Assembly (NCBI GenBank): GCA_020736575.1
Contig: JAGPYM010000019.1
Span: forward strand, 620,001-684,000
Reading direction: 5' to 3'
DNA length: 64,000 nucleotides
From: Thelonectria olida
Taxonomy: Eukaryota > Ascomycota > Sordariomycetes > Hypocreales > Nectriaceae
The position numbers were made by a program, and so were the translations under genes. Each line of letters opens with the position of its first letter. Positions within the stretch are counted from its first letter, which is position 1. Under the pieces are notes generated by a model. That model was given only the letters and a program-made list of their open reading frames with translations. It ran no database searches and was not told where the DNA came from. This document shows, in pieces, positions 30,419 through 41,953 of this stretch.

Positions 30419-32530
30419 ATGGCCTCCCGCAGCGACCAGGCCTGCAATGCCTGCAAAAAGCAGAAGCGACGCTGCGATAAGGGCCTCCCCGAATGTAGCC
30501 TGTGCCGGCGAACCAAGCGCTTGTGTGAGTATGGCATCGCCGCTGACCCTCAGCCGACCGCCAGCGACTGGGGCTTCCTGCAGGCACGTCTCACTGAGCT
30601 TGAAAACCGCCTGGCCGACTCTCCGAGAGCTGTCGAGCAGTCCTTGTTTCCGAACCCGGCCTCAGCCCCAGTCTCGGGTCCGGCCTTGACGTCCAGCAAC
30701 ACCTTATGCGAGTCCCTCGATACCCACAGCCCCGGGCCGAGCAGCGTGACCTCATCGTTCCGATTTGTCGGCGCCACACCTGCCTTCTCCATGGTCGAGG
30801 ATCCGGGCCCGAACTACGGAGCCCAGTTTCCAGCATCTATGTTCCTCGATGTTGACTGCTATGTCTGGTCCCGTGTCCGACTGCCTGCTCCCCGCGGCCC
30901 CATTCCTACGGTGCGTTTCCTCGGTCATCACCAACTGTCCTCGTCTTTGCTTCGTCCAAGGCGTGATCCCATACCCGTTCGCTCTTACCATGTCTGCTAA
31001 TCGAGACTCTAATCCTTCGCAGCCCGTTCTGTCGCTTCTCAGCCAAGGCAATGTCGTTCTCGACGTGTCGCGGGACTACTTTGCCACGGTCCACACGTGG
31101 TTCCCCATGGTATCTAAGAAGAGGATGGACATGGGCCTTCCGGTGCAAAATGCAGGCCCCGACCTCGCCATGCTGTTCCTCGGAATGAAGCTTGTCACCG
31201 CACCCGGTACCGACGCCACCGACTGCGCCTTGTACACAACAGCCAAGAGCTTCCTTGCCCACCTTGAGAGCAACGGTGCTGTCTCGCTGCTCTGTCTTCA
31301 GGCCATGGTTCTAATAGCCTTGTACGAGTACGGCCATGCGATCTACCCGGCAGCTTGGATGAGCATCGGATCATGTGCACGCTATTCTGATGTCTTGGGG
31401 CTTACCCCCGGTGATCATCCTATATTGGGTCAAGCCGTAAGTGCCCTGGCTGCTGGGTAGGGCCCGGTATCTGGTCGCCTATGCGGTTTCTTCGTACTAG
31501 TAAGAAAGCTAGGGAATGAAACAGATGTTCACTAACTATCTTCCCTTGATGTAGACAACCTGGACGGAAGCCGAAGAGAGGAGGAGAGTGTGGTGGAGCA
31601 TCTCTATCCTGGACAAGCTTGTGTCGATGGGTAGCAGAAGGCGTTGCCTGGTGCCGGATCCCCAACCCGAGGGCAGGTTGCCTGTTGACGATGAAGCATG
31701 GGTAAGTTCTCCTGGCGCTTCATTTCTGGAGACGAAGGTGTGATGGTCTCATCCCCACCATCGCCTCCAACGACAGGGTGCATCGCAGCAACTGACAAGG
31801 CGGCCAGGACTGCGGTGAAGTCGGCAAGGCCCTCGGTCACTCGACTTGTACGCCCTACCAGGTGGAGCAATCAGGCTTTGCACGGCTGTGCCAGGCCTCA
31901 ATCTATCTCGGCCGTGCCATAGGCTACGCACGCGGCAACCCAACGATGAGCACATCTCGCATTGCAGAAATCATGTCCCTCGCACACGAGCTCACTGGCT
32001 TCGGCGCGATCGTGGACAACGAAAGCACCGCTCGCGGTCTCGAGAATCGTTTCCCCCTCCTCGCCCCTCGGTCCATCACCCGCTCAGCGCTATTTGTCGC
32101 TCTTGAGCGCTTTACTTGCCCGGAAAAGATCGGTGCAGAGCCTGGGTATGTCGGCAGCCAGGGCGCAAAGGCACAGATGGAGCTCGATCTTCAAAGACAG
32201 TCAATGCAGGTCATAGAGCAGGCGAGTGAGCAGTTGCACACTCTAAGTATGGACATGTTGGCCATGCTCCGGGCTGAAGGGGATGTGGCTCAGCCGTATT
32301 CACTGGGCCACGTGAGCCCCTTCATCATGGACTCCATCTACGCAGGTGCCGCGACGTTCCACTGGCTTCTTGGGGAGAGCGGGAAGGACGTGTACCGCAC
32401 GGCTGCCGCTGATTTGGACATGTTTCTAGACACTCTGAGCTCAAGGTGGCGGCTCGGTAGCATGTACCGGGAAATGCTGAGCATGCACGACGTCTCAGCG
32501 AGGGTAGAGGCCAGCACGGTGTTGCGATAG
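30419..32530 (+). CDS. Zn2Cys6 transcription factor (regulator 1), four exons
   Basis: Exons inferred at 30419-30910, 31023-31436, 31555-31701 and 31862-32530 (introns 112, 118 and 160 nt), giving about 573 aa. The N-terminus has the binuclear zinc cluster C9-x2-C-x6-C-x6-C-x2-C-x6-C36 in CNACKKQKRRCDKGLPEC, followed by a basic linker and a Leu-containing segment (LQARLTELENRLAD). The middle region carries fungal regulatory-domain blocks, including LLCLQAMVLIALYEYGHAIY and the joined TTWTEAEERRRVWWSISILD. Such proteins are nuclear, pathway-specific activators that bind CGG-type sites. The last intron is uncertain: a shorter version ending near 31828 would add 11 residues. The promoter contains the shared CGGCCGC-N5-CCGC element, so self-regulation is possible. 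Its position at the head of a gene group with the same element makes it a candidate pathway regulator. Confidence 0.88.
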
Positions 32531-33277
32531 AATCGCCGGTCGGGCGGTCATTGGTGGGGCTTGACGACTTGGGAGGCCAGTGGCGTGTGGCCTGGAGTTG
32601 AGGGAGTGTGTGCGGATCATTTGGTGCTGTGATTGCGGTCATTATTTCACTAAGTAGTAGCTAAGTGGTATCGTGTATATCCGACGACAGCGAAGTCTCA
32701 ATACTTAATTCCGTTGTTTGATATCTCCGTGTGATGATTAGTAGCTTTTCCGCGTGGCAGTCGGCCTGGCTTGATAACATTTGGCCGCCGCCGAAATTGG
32801 TCAGGGCATTTCGGGCACGTTCTAACTTGGCCGAAGCGCTGAAACTTGGGCTCCCTAAGAAGGCTGTCATCATCAATGCGGCGCCACAAATGTTGTGCGG
32901 AGTGCGGCCGCGCAACCCGCATCCCACCGCCAGCGGGTCGCGGCCGAGTGGGTCCCGCCCGGCCCCGCTCTGTTGCGGCCGCCTCAATGCAAGTTATCCA
33001 GGAAGGCAAGTAAGTCAGTTTAACGTCTACGGTGCGGCTGCGCTATGATGTCGCTCACGACAAGGAAGGTCGCCATCCTCCTGAATGTCGACAAAGATGG
33101 CCTATAAAGTCAATAGCCGTCCCAATAACCTCAGAACACACCCAGCAACACACTCGCACCTCTCGCACATCTGATCACGGCCGAGGCCACGCTTTCCAAC
33201 TATCCCTTCCCATTGACCTCAAAACTGAGGTTCCCAAATCCCCCTCCGCCCGCCCCCCTCTGCCAAAACTGCCCATC
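32531..33277. promoter_or_regulatory. Promoter region of SDR 2
   Basis: 747 bp between regulator 1 and SDR 2. The segment 32900-32990 is unusually GC-rich and carries the shared element (listed separately) plus a second bare GCGGCCGC octamer at 32975-32982 that lacks the CCGC half. No other gene is seen. Confidence 0.55.
32904..32921 (+). promoter_or_regulatory. Shared element CGGCCGC-N5-CCGC, copy 2
   Basis: Sequence GCGGCCGC-GCAAC-CCGCA, 357 bp upstream of the SDR 2 ATG. A TGCGG half-site lies immediately upstream at a 3-bp spacing. Confidence 0.65.
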
Positions 33278-34516
33278 ATGAGTGTCCGCCGAAGCACCAT
33301 TATCCCCAACAAGCCGACCCTGACAGAGAAGAACCTTCCTGACCAAGCAGGCAAGGTAAGGCATAACTTGCTCCACACACCACTGCGACTCGCTGAATGT
33401 ACTAAAACATGCATCAGGTCTTTCTTATCACCGGCGCCTCGGGTGGCCTAGGCAAGGAGCTCGCTTCAATTCTGTACCAGAAGAACGGCAAGATCTACAT
33501 GGCCGCCCGCTCCCGATCCAAGACCAACGAGTTGATAAGGGATATCAAGGCCACCCATCCAAACTCAACCGGTAGGATGATCTTCCTGCCTCTGGTCCTC
33601 GATGACCTAACCACCATCAAGGCTTCGGCCAACGAATTCTTGGCACAGGAAGACCGCCTCGACGTTCTCTACAATAACGCCGGCGTTATGGTTCCTCCTC
33701 AGGGGTCCAAGACTGTGCAAGGCTATGAGCTACAGATTGGCGTGAACAACCTCGCGCCGTTCCTCTTCACCCACCTTATCCATCCCGTCCTTGCCGCTAC
33801 GGCTCGGATTGCCCCTAAGAACTCTGTGCGTGTGATCTGGGTTTCCTCTAGCGCCGCTGATGGCGCGCCGACTCCTGCTATCGACTTCACGAATATGGAC
33901 TATCATAATGAAGAGGGTATCTGGCCTAAGTACTCTCGCAGCAAGGCCGGAAACGTCTTGCACGCTGTCGAGTATGCTCGCAGGACGGCCGGCCAAGGCA
34001 TCATCAGCATTGTTTGTCATCCCGTGTCATCTCTATGCAGTTCCTCTTCTCTCGAGTCGGGCGCTGAAAACTGACACTTGTCCACAGGCCCTCAACCCCG
34101 GCAACTTTGTGACCAACCTGCAGCAGAACATGCCGAGGTTTCAGCTTGCCATGTTTGTAAGTTGACGCTGACTATAAGGGTCGAAGCATTAAACTAAAGT
34201 TCGCTGTTCAGAAACTCATTTCTCACGAACCCAAAAACGGCGCCTATACCCAGCTCTTTGCGAGCCATTCTACCACCATCACAGAGAAGAATAACGGCGG
34301 CTGGGGTAAGTCTTTCGTGTCCCAACCCAAGGCGCCCGCCAGCTTATTCTAGGCGCTGCGTGAGCAAATAAAAAGATTCACCTAGCTAACGACACCACTT
34401 GTTCAACAGTTTCGCCTTTCGGAAAGGTTGAGCCGGCTCGCAAGGACCTCCTTGACCCTGCCCTTGGCAAGCAGTACTGGGAGTGGACCGAGGAGCAGGT
34501 CAACCAATACAAGTGA
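33278..34516 (+). CDS. Short-chain dehydrogenase/reductase (SDR 2), five exons
   Basis: Exons 33278-33355, 33418-34011, 34088-34156, 34212-34305 and 34410-34516 join in frame to 942 nt (313 aa). All introns have GT-AG borders (62, 76, 55 and 104 nt). The Rossmann cofactor motif is TGASGGLG at 31-38, NNAG at 112-115, the catalytic Ser lies in VSSSAAD, and Tyr198/Lys202 in YSRSK. The C-terminal region includes ALNPGNFVTNLQ and ends with YWEWTEEQVNQYK. It is an intact member of the retinol-dehydrogenase/WW-domain-oxidoreductase-like SDRs, an NAD(P)H-dependent carbonyl or alcohol redox enzyme. The substrate is unknown. It is transcribed in the same direction as regulator 1 and has the shared element in its promoter. 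Confidence 0.9.
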
Positions 34517-36014
34517 CTTCGCCACGGCTTTTTGAGAAAGAATGGCGGATGTCGTGAGCCCATATTGCAGCTATAATTATATTGAGTTCCGGTCTTTTAG
34601 GGTTTCTTCGCAACTAATACCTCTATACGGCCAAATGTATTTGGGCAATGGGTCGGGTCGCTTTGAATGGGCCGTTAATGAGTTGTTTGGACATTATTTG
34701 TGTTGGACGGGTCACAGGGCTTAAGCATACACAATATCAAATTTGTTTTCGCCCTCCTGCCACAAAATTCATCATTTTGGTCTCTAGTAGTAGTCATGGT
34801 CGGCGGTTATCGTATTTGCGGTAGCGAACGCCCGGACAAGTAACAATTGACAATATCCCCGAGCAGTATTCACATACCTGCTCGCGTTGAGTGGCAACTC
34901 GGAATTTTCCCTAGTTCAGAAATAGAAGCAAATCATTGAAGTTATGGATTTGCCCCTCAAACAAGCTCCTGTCGGCATACACCACCATTCCCCTTCCATC
35001 CACTTCCTTCACCTAGTCGACATATTTTGTCCAGGCAAAATCGGGATAGAGGGCCTTGCAGTCCAGATAGCCCAGATACATGGCATATTCTGGAAGATTA
35101 TCCCTCGTAGCCACACTCATATGGGATACTGTGCGAGCACAAGGTTAGTGATGCTAAGGAATGTCTGGTAGGCTGGTAGTAAGATACGTTGAGTGCGTTG
35201 TTTGGGGGAAGATGTGGTTACGCCCTTCGGAAATCTTGCGCTTGAACGAAGCAAGGAGGAGCTTGTCCTAGACCGCCGCCAAGCCGGGCCAATCCTTCGA
35301 AGACTGCCAACGGGAGCCAATGACGAGTGGTCTCGGCGACTTTTCTTCCTCGACGGGACCGTGAATTCGTCCGCATGCCGTAAAGCGTCCCGAGAGTCAA
35401 GACCACTGTATAGGCCGACCACTGCTGGGACAAAAGCGCCAATCAACCTTTGTGATGCTGATGTCTCTTTCCGCGCCCCAAATCACGATGGTCGATCTTA
35501 TCCTTGTGGCTCGATGGGGATGGATATTAGTACCATTCGCCCAACAAGCGCCCGACTCTCACGGTACTTAGGCATGGCTAGCTGTATACTATAAAAGGAA
35601 AGATGCCCCTTCAACGGCCAGATGTAGGAGTATAAGGGCCCCTGACAAATTGTGATACACCCCTCCCAGCGGATGGGTTTACGTCGTACTAGGGAGATTT
35701 CAACAACTAGGTGTTTCGTCCACCTAATCAGTTCGTCCAATAGGAATGTTCCATTTTTTGCGCAACGGTTCAAGTGCGAGAAGAGTTACCTAGCTGGGTA
35801 TTGACTAGGAGCATAAAACCGCAGATATTTAATGGGTGAAATGCACAAGGCAAGACAAGAACGACACAGGAATTTTATCGTAGGCTTCCAGCGGTCAAAG
35901 CAGCGAAAGTGGCTATTGGTTATTAAAGTTTAAACTCGTGGCCGCCGTTATTGACGGTGAGGGATTTCACTGTGCCCAACAGCGGCGAAGATGATTCCGT
36001 TGCTTTCTCTTCAT

Positions 36015-36032
36015 GCGGCCGCGTGAGCCGCA
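36015..36032 (+). promoter_or_regulatory. Shared element CGGCCGC-N5-CCGC, copy 3
   Basis: Sequence GCGGCCGC-GTGAG-CCGCA, about 840 bp upstream of the ADH start. Confidence 0.6.
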
Positions 36033-36702
36033 TGCATCCTTCCGCAGGAGCCGACGGGACGATGGCCGCTCAGTGACAAATATCATAATCTATCTGCAGT
36101 TTATAGGTGTCCGCGGCGGGTTATTCTGGAAATGCTCAGATTCCGCATGGGATATCCCGCTGGCCGTCACCGCTTACCCTTATTATTATCGTAACTCAAA
36201 ATCAAGTATGTCACCGGAAGGGTGACATTTCCGCCGCGAACACCCTGCCTCTCAATACCGGGTTTTCTTGGCATTGTCGGCGTGCGGGCGGGGTGTGGAA
36301 CTTGGTATGTTATCGTAGTGCAGTATGTATATTGTGATGCTCGCAGGTGGCCAAACTTGGTAGTTGGAGGAATCATTGTTCGTAAGGAGACTTCTTGATT
36401 GAGGGAAGGTCCGATTCTGGAAAGTTCTGCGAAAGCGGGAAGTGAAGATTCGTTTCTTGATCCACCCTCTTTCTCTTGCTAAGTGAGTAAAAATGTATAC
36501 TAGATTATCTGGAAAATTATAACCAGATACGGGCATTGGTGGCATTGTAAGCCTAGCTTTACCCCTGGCGGAGCCAAGATTCAGGGTTAAGTTGAGAAAA
36601 TGGGACAATGTAACGACAATCACTCTATTGTTATACGCGTCCTTGCCGAACCTGCCGGATTCCGGTTGCTCTGGACGGCCAGCTCAGCGTTGAATCGAAG
36701 GG

Positions 36703-36720
36703 CCGGCCGCATCGTCCGCA
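36703..36720 (+). promoter_or_regulatory. Shared element CGGCCGC-N5-CCGC, copy 4
   Basis: Sequence CCGGCCGC-ATCGT-CCGCA, about 135 bp upstream of the ADH start and just upstream of the TATA-like ACTATATAG. Confidence 0.65.
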
Positions 36721-36855
36721 TGTACGCACGGACGTACTATATAGTGAAAGCATTAGAGGAAGTATAAATAAGGCCACCGCGATTCGAGCGCTTGATGTAG
36801 AAAGAGCATCGAGTAGTGCGAGACTTCTTTCTTCAATCTCACATTTTTCGGCATT

Positions 36856-38082
36856 ATGTTAAAGAACATGGCTCTAGCTGCGCTCAACACCACCCTCAAC
36901 GCCACCATGCGTGGTGTCATGTTTGATGGGAAGCCGTTTTCGATATCGGTCCAAGATCTTCCGATGCCACACATCGAGTTGCCCACAGACGCGATCGTGA
37001 AGATCACAACTTCAGGCATCTGTGGATCCGATCTCCACGCTTACCGCGGATACTCGGCGACCACGACTCCATACAACATTGGCCACGAGGCTATCGGGTA
37101 TATCACCGAGATCGGAAGCAACATCACCAGCCTCCAGGTCGGCGAATATGTCATCGTGCCAGACACATCTGCCCATGCACACATGCCGCTGGCACCAGAG
37201 CCGTTAACCTACTACGGCAATGGGCCGGCGCTCTCGCCTGGGCTTGGCGGCCTTCAATGTGGGTAGATTGGTAGTGGTGCCCTGATGAGGTGTCATGAGC
37301 TAACAGCCATGTCCGCAGCCGAGTATGTCCGCGTGCCATTCGCGGAAGGAAATCTGATTCCCATCCCTCTGACCAAAACGACGACGAACGCGAGCCTCGA
37401 GCAGAGTTACGTGACTGTCTCGGATATCTGGAGCACGGCGTGGACCGGCCTGGACTTCTCCGGCTTCGAACCGGGCGACACGGTCGCCGTCTTCGGTGCG
37501 GGCCCCGTTGGCCTGCTGACCGCGTACTCGGCCATCCTGCGCGGTGCCTCGCGCGTCTACTCGGTCGACCACGTCCCTATGCGGCTGGAGCGCGCCGCCT
37601 CGATCGGCGCCGTGGCTATCAACTTTGTCGAGTCAGACCCGGTGGCCCAAATCCTCGCGCTCGAGCCCGGCGGCGTCGCGCGCTCAGTTGACTGCGTCGG
37701 CCTCGAGGCTCTGAACAGCGACCTCCAAGTCGAGACCAATATCATCCTAAATCAGATGGTCAATGTGACCCGGCTTGGCGGCGGCATCGGTCAGCTCGGC
37801 ATTTACGGCATCTAGCCAGGCGCGCCGGCCATCGCCAACGACAGCTCCCTGATCCAGGACCCGACCTTCCCCATGTCCCTATTCTTCGGCAAGGGGCTGC
37901 ATATGCAGTCTGGCCTCGTCGACGCGCGGGCCGTCGCGCCCAAGTTGATCGAACTTATCGCCTCAGGCAAGGCGGACCCGAGCTTTATACACTCAGCCAC
38001 CATAAACATCGAGCAAGCGCCAGAGTATTATCGGCTGTTCAACCTCTCACAAGAAGTGAAAGTATTTATCTCTTTTCCCTGA
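36856..38082 (+). pseudogene. Zinc-type alcohol/formaldehyde dehydrogenase with one in-frame TAG
   Basis: Exons 36856-37258 and 37319-38082 (60-nt intron, GTGGGT/CAG) join through GLGGLQ-SEYVRVPF. The medium-chain dehydrogenase features are TSGICGSDLHAYRGY (catalytic-zinc Cys), IGHEAIGYITEIG (His-Glu), the Rossmann motif FGAGPVGLLTAYSAILRG, and a C-terminal FFGKGLHMQSGLVDARA region. The structural-zinc Cys cluster is absent, as in glutathione-independent formaldehyde-dehydrogenase-like fungal ADHs. Full length would be 388 codons. At 37813-37815 a TAG interrupts between YGI and PGAPAIANDSSL, after which 88 codons of family-like sequence continue in frame. An intron removing the TAG would need to be about 27 nt, so a nonsense mutation, a read-through codon or a sequence error are the options. 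Everything else is intact. The substrate is unknown. Confidence 0.75.
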
Positions 38083-39387
38083 AAGAAAGGATAAAGAATA
38101 CATGCGGTGGAGTCCTTCGCGAGATCTGCCACTCATTTCGCTCGTGAAGGAGGGACAACTGTTCGAGGGGTAGCTTTGTAGTCTGATCAGGGCCATGGAG
38201 TGAAACAACCGAGTCCTGGTTAGGCGTTTGTTGCGCGGGCTGCTATTAGTATTCTTTCCCCCTCCCCTTTAAATTAAACCTTAGATTCTTAGTTTGCATT
38301 CGTATGTCCATTGTGTTCACACGTCATGCTCAAATCCACTTTATCAGATACAAGATCAATTCTCATTTCCCACGCCGATATTGAACGGCTTATTAGTCTC
38401 TGCTTCTACAAGCACAAAGGTTCATATTGGTCTCGGCGCCTCTCCAATGTATATTCGTATCGATTGCCAAGCCGGTGCACCTCATGTACACGTCATGAGT
38501 TTGGCCGTAGGTCACCCGCCAGGGCCTGATCATTGCTAACCACCCAATCAAGGTTGAAGCCATTCCCTCCTCGTTCTCATCTCTGTACCTAATCCCACGA
38601 TCCCGCGCCCTGGCAACTCGGCGACTACTTGACTTTGTGGCAAGTTTCCCAGACTTTCACCTCCACGAATATACGTGGAGATGCGTCGAAACTTCTCACC
38701 GGGGGGTCCAGCTAAAATCGCCGAGGGCCCGAAAATTCAGGGAGCAGAATTTGTTTGCAGTGCTCAGAAGAGAGGCGTCGGCTTGGCCACGCAGTAGAGT
38801 CAGCCCAGTTCGAAGAGACCTTCTCCCCGGCCCTCCAATCGGATTTCAGGACCACAACGATTTCCCTCATGAAGTGCCGGTGCTAGGATCTCAAACATCT
38901 TGGATGATCTTGATGATCCACACATTGCCCACTGATCATCATCTACTGGGGCGATCATGCAGTCTCACAGAGGGAGACAACGGCGCGACAGCACTCCGCG
39001 AGGCCCCAAGCTCAATGCGGATGCGGATCTTGGTGGGGCTTTTCATCGGAGCATTTATTTAGTTACCAGCTCTAGCCTCACTAAATGACTACTCGAAACA
39101 TCATACGTCCATGCCTTCCTTCTGAACCCTCCTGATGTTACTTGCGGGCACTACCAAGGCTGTTCGTTGTGCCTACAGGAGCCCTGCCTAGGCACCTACC
39201 TGTCAGTTACCCCCACAGTCTCAATTACATCATCGTCTTCAACAGAATTCAGCTCCAAGATTGAAGAAGCCATTATCTAGCAATTGTAGCTTGAATTTCG
39301 TAATTTGCAGCTAGACTCGTTGAGAAATCATTGAGCGTTGCCGGTTGTACATTCTACAAGTAATGCTGTGAGGGTGCGGTAGATCAG
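38083..39387. other. Intergenic between convergent ADH and NmrA-like genes
   Basis: 1.3 kb between two genes that converge. Only short frames without motifs; no shared element and no RNA gene seen. Confidence 0.45.
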
Positions 39388-40434
39388 TTACTTCTTCAAG
39401 TACGTCTCGATAACATTGCGCCAGGTGAGGGGCTCGATATCCGGGAACTCCTTGTTGAGCGAGTTGAGAGAGATGTCCAGATCCATATGTCCCTCGGCAA
39501 GCCACTTTCCAAACACGGACAGCTGTTGGGTCAAGAGCCCGATAGCCTGGTCGTTGCCCTCGTACATCTTGAGCGCCGTCTGTGTCAGGGTGATCTCCCC
39601 TTTCTCCAGCTTCTCGAGCGAGTTATGGACAACGGTGAACTTGCTGCCCGTAAGCTCTTCGGCCAGCTTCACAGCCTCTAGCATGGTCTGTCGGCTTCCG
39701 TGGATGGTATAGATGGGCTCCCACTTCTCCAGGTCCAGGAGGGCCACGACGAAACGACCAACGTCACGGGTATGTGTGGCGACGAAGTGTGCCGTCCCAT
39801 CTCCGGGAATAGCGGCAAACCTGTTGTCTAGGTCGATGAAGACGTTGGGAGCATAAGGCATGGCGGTCGGGATATGGGGGACGCTGAGGTAGTCCAGGAA
39901 GAAGGAGTTGCAGACTGCGGTGAATTCCAAGGATGAGTCTTCCAAGGCTCTGATTGCCTTCAGCTTTCCCCTATAAGTAGGCATAGGCGGGGGACTCCTG
40001 TGGCATGCAACTTTAGCACTTGACCAGGTTTCAGAAAGATACGGCGCGGAGTGACCAACACATTAGGGGGCCACCAGGGGGGGCAAGGGGGGGCCAACTC
40101 CAAGTACTTACTCTCGGTTCCACCTGGACCCGTACTCGCTGGGAATAAAGCGCTTCGTGAACGAAGCCCGCTTGGCGGCTTCGATCAGATTGGCCTGGTT
40201 CTGGCCCGCCTCATCAGTGGAGAGGGAGAGACCAGAAATGACCGTGTTGACCTGATACTTGTCTAGCGTCGCAGCTAGACCATCGATATCATTGTAATCA
40301 ACTTGCACCGTCTTCGACTCTGCAGACGGGTTGCGGCTGAGAATGATGTACTCATGCTTGTTTCCCACGGCAACGGTGTCTGCAATAACCTTGCCCACGC
40401 CGGAGGAAGCTCCAGCAACAGCGACACAGACCAT
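39388..40434 (-). CDS. NmrA-like/isoflavone-reductase-like NAD(P)-binding protein, two exons
   Basis: Exons 40434-40112 and 39997-39388 are joined across a 114-nt GTAAGT/CAG intron to 310 aa. The start MVCVAVAGASSGVGKVIADT gives the Rossmann motif GASSGVG at residues 8-14. The next blocks are LSRNPSAESKTVQVDYNDID, NTVISGLSLS, NLIEAAKRA and TKRFIPSEYGSRW, the recognised NmrA-like/atypical-SDR pattern, and across the splice NRESPPPMPTYRGKLKAIRA. The C-terminal half includes HFVATHTRDVGRFVVALLDL. This family contains NAD(P)H-dependent reductases of aromatic or phenylpropanoid-type substrates as well as redox sensors; which applies here is not decidable from sequence. It is transcribed towards the ADH and has one shared element 462 bp upstream. 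Confidence 0.88.
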
Positions 40435-41953
40435 TTTGGTTGATGTTGGTTTTGGTTTAAGGATAAGGCATCCACGGGAGCGGACAGCGAGACGATGGCT
40501 TAAGTTATGAGAAGAAACTATGTGTAGTGATATAGAAGGAAGCGGTTGTGAGTTATATGGGATGCCATGTGTAGTTATAAAGAACGAGAGGGGGGAAATG
40601 GACGGCCATCGAAGTCAGCTCTGTTTCTCTCAGTCCCATTGATACTAAGTCCGCAGTGGAGTACTTGGTCTATGCTTTCTTCGCCCATTATATGCCGATG
40701 CTCACTCGGGCTTGATGTGTGCCGTGGAGAAGGGGCATAAACGGTTCTCAAGTGCAAAAGGAGGCAAAGCCCGTACCGTTCGCTTCCTCCGATCAGTGTC
40801 TACTGGTCCGCCAACTCGGGAATTGGAGGGCTCACTATGCGAGGTCCGACCGCGGACCATATGGATAGAAAGCTAAAACCTACCCCCTTTGAAGCGCGGC
40901 CGCACCGCCCGCGTCGTGAGTTGGTGCGGGATTGACTACGTTAACTCCGTTTCATCGTCGTTGTAACTTTCGGCCACCTGCTCCGGACTTATCGGGAAAT
41001 ATTCACTCATTCTCCGGCCCATTGCAGGAGGATAATATTGTCTGATCGAGGAGTTGTGAATCTGGAGCCCGGTCCAGCATCGCCAGTACACCCCCGTTGA
41101 CGTCGCCAAGCTAGAGACACTCCATCACAAAAGTCAAAATGGTCGCTGCTAACCTCACTCTCCCCGCCTCCCGCTCCATGGCACATATGGCGCCAGGAAA
41201 CATGACTTAAACAACTGGCAGCTGAGTACGCCCATGCGCCCCTCCCCATGCCTCTAGACAAGACCAACCCAACCCTAGAGCAGAGCTGTATCACCCTTAG
41301 TTGAATGGCTTTAATTAGTATTTTATTAGTATTTCATTCCACAGCTAGACCGTTGATGTGACTGAGGCGCGGGGACTTGAGGTTTGAGAGTGGGTGTAGG
41401 AAAGTTAATCATTTGGAGGAGTCTAGCTGAGATGGATAGAAGGCCGTTCCGTGCACTTTTAGAGCCTCCCTGTCCTGTATGAGTAATCAAAGAGGTTTAG
41501 TTGAGAAGCAAAAAGTAGATTGCATCTTCACGTTGCATTTTGGGCTAGGGTTGCCGGGCGGGACACACAACGGAGACCAATGTGTGTTTCATCAGGAAAC
41601 TCTGTACGTTACTACACTAGTTTGTTTGAGCTTACATAGTACACTCAAGTCGAGCCAGTCACCGGTGAATAGCATAGGCCTAAATGGAATGAAATTGTTG
41701 CGCGAGTATTCTTTCTATGTTGTGCTCTCCCGTCTTTCTTGTCTCTTTTAGCTGCAAGCTGCCAAAGGGAGATAATTATAACCGTGAGCTTACATGACCA
41801 TTTTGCTACAACCAAGACAAAGGAAACTAGCAACGTGTGCATATTACCATGGCCACTGCATCCCAAAATGAGCGCACTGGCTATAACTCTGTGCTCGGTT
41901 CATTTTCGAGTCAAGCCTGTTCAACGCCTACTATTACCACTTACATTACCTCC
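40435..41953. other. Upstream region of the NmrA-like gene; no other gene recognised
   Basis: 1.5 kb between two minus-strand genes. Carries the shared element at 40896-40913. The rest (41000-41950) has short frames only and includes the 3' flank of the MFS gene. Confidence 0.45.
40896..40913 (+). promoter_or_regulatory. Shared element CGGCCGC-N5-CCGC, copy 5
   Basis: Sequence GCGGCCGC-ACCGC-CCGCG, 462 bp upstream of the NmrA-like ATG (gene on the minus strand). Confidence 0.6.

Larger units (their letters stand above)
34517..36855. other. Intergenic; no gene recognised; ADH promoter on the right
   Basis: 2.3 kb with only short frames lacking motifs. It contains two copies of the shared element (36015-36032 and 36703-36720, listed separately) and, just before the ADH, TATA-like ACTATATAG at about 36736. 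The middle (34700-35900) shows nothing I can support. Confidence 0.45.

Noticed and set aside
32975..32982. Additional bare GCGGCCGC octamers (also at 46136-46143)
   Set aside because: They lack the CCGC half-site at the 5-bp spacing, so they are not counted among the seven composite elements, although they may be half-sites.
37788..37815. 27-nt intron removing the TAG in the ADH
   Set aside because: GT...TAG borders exist but the length is far below any plausible fungal intron, and it would delete conserved residues.
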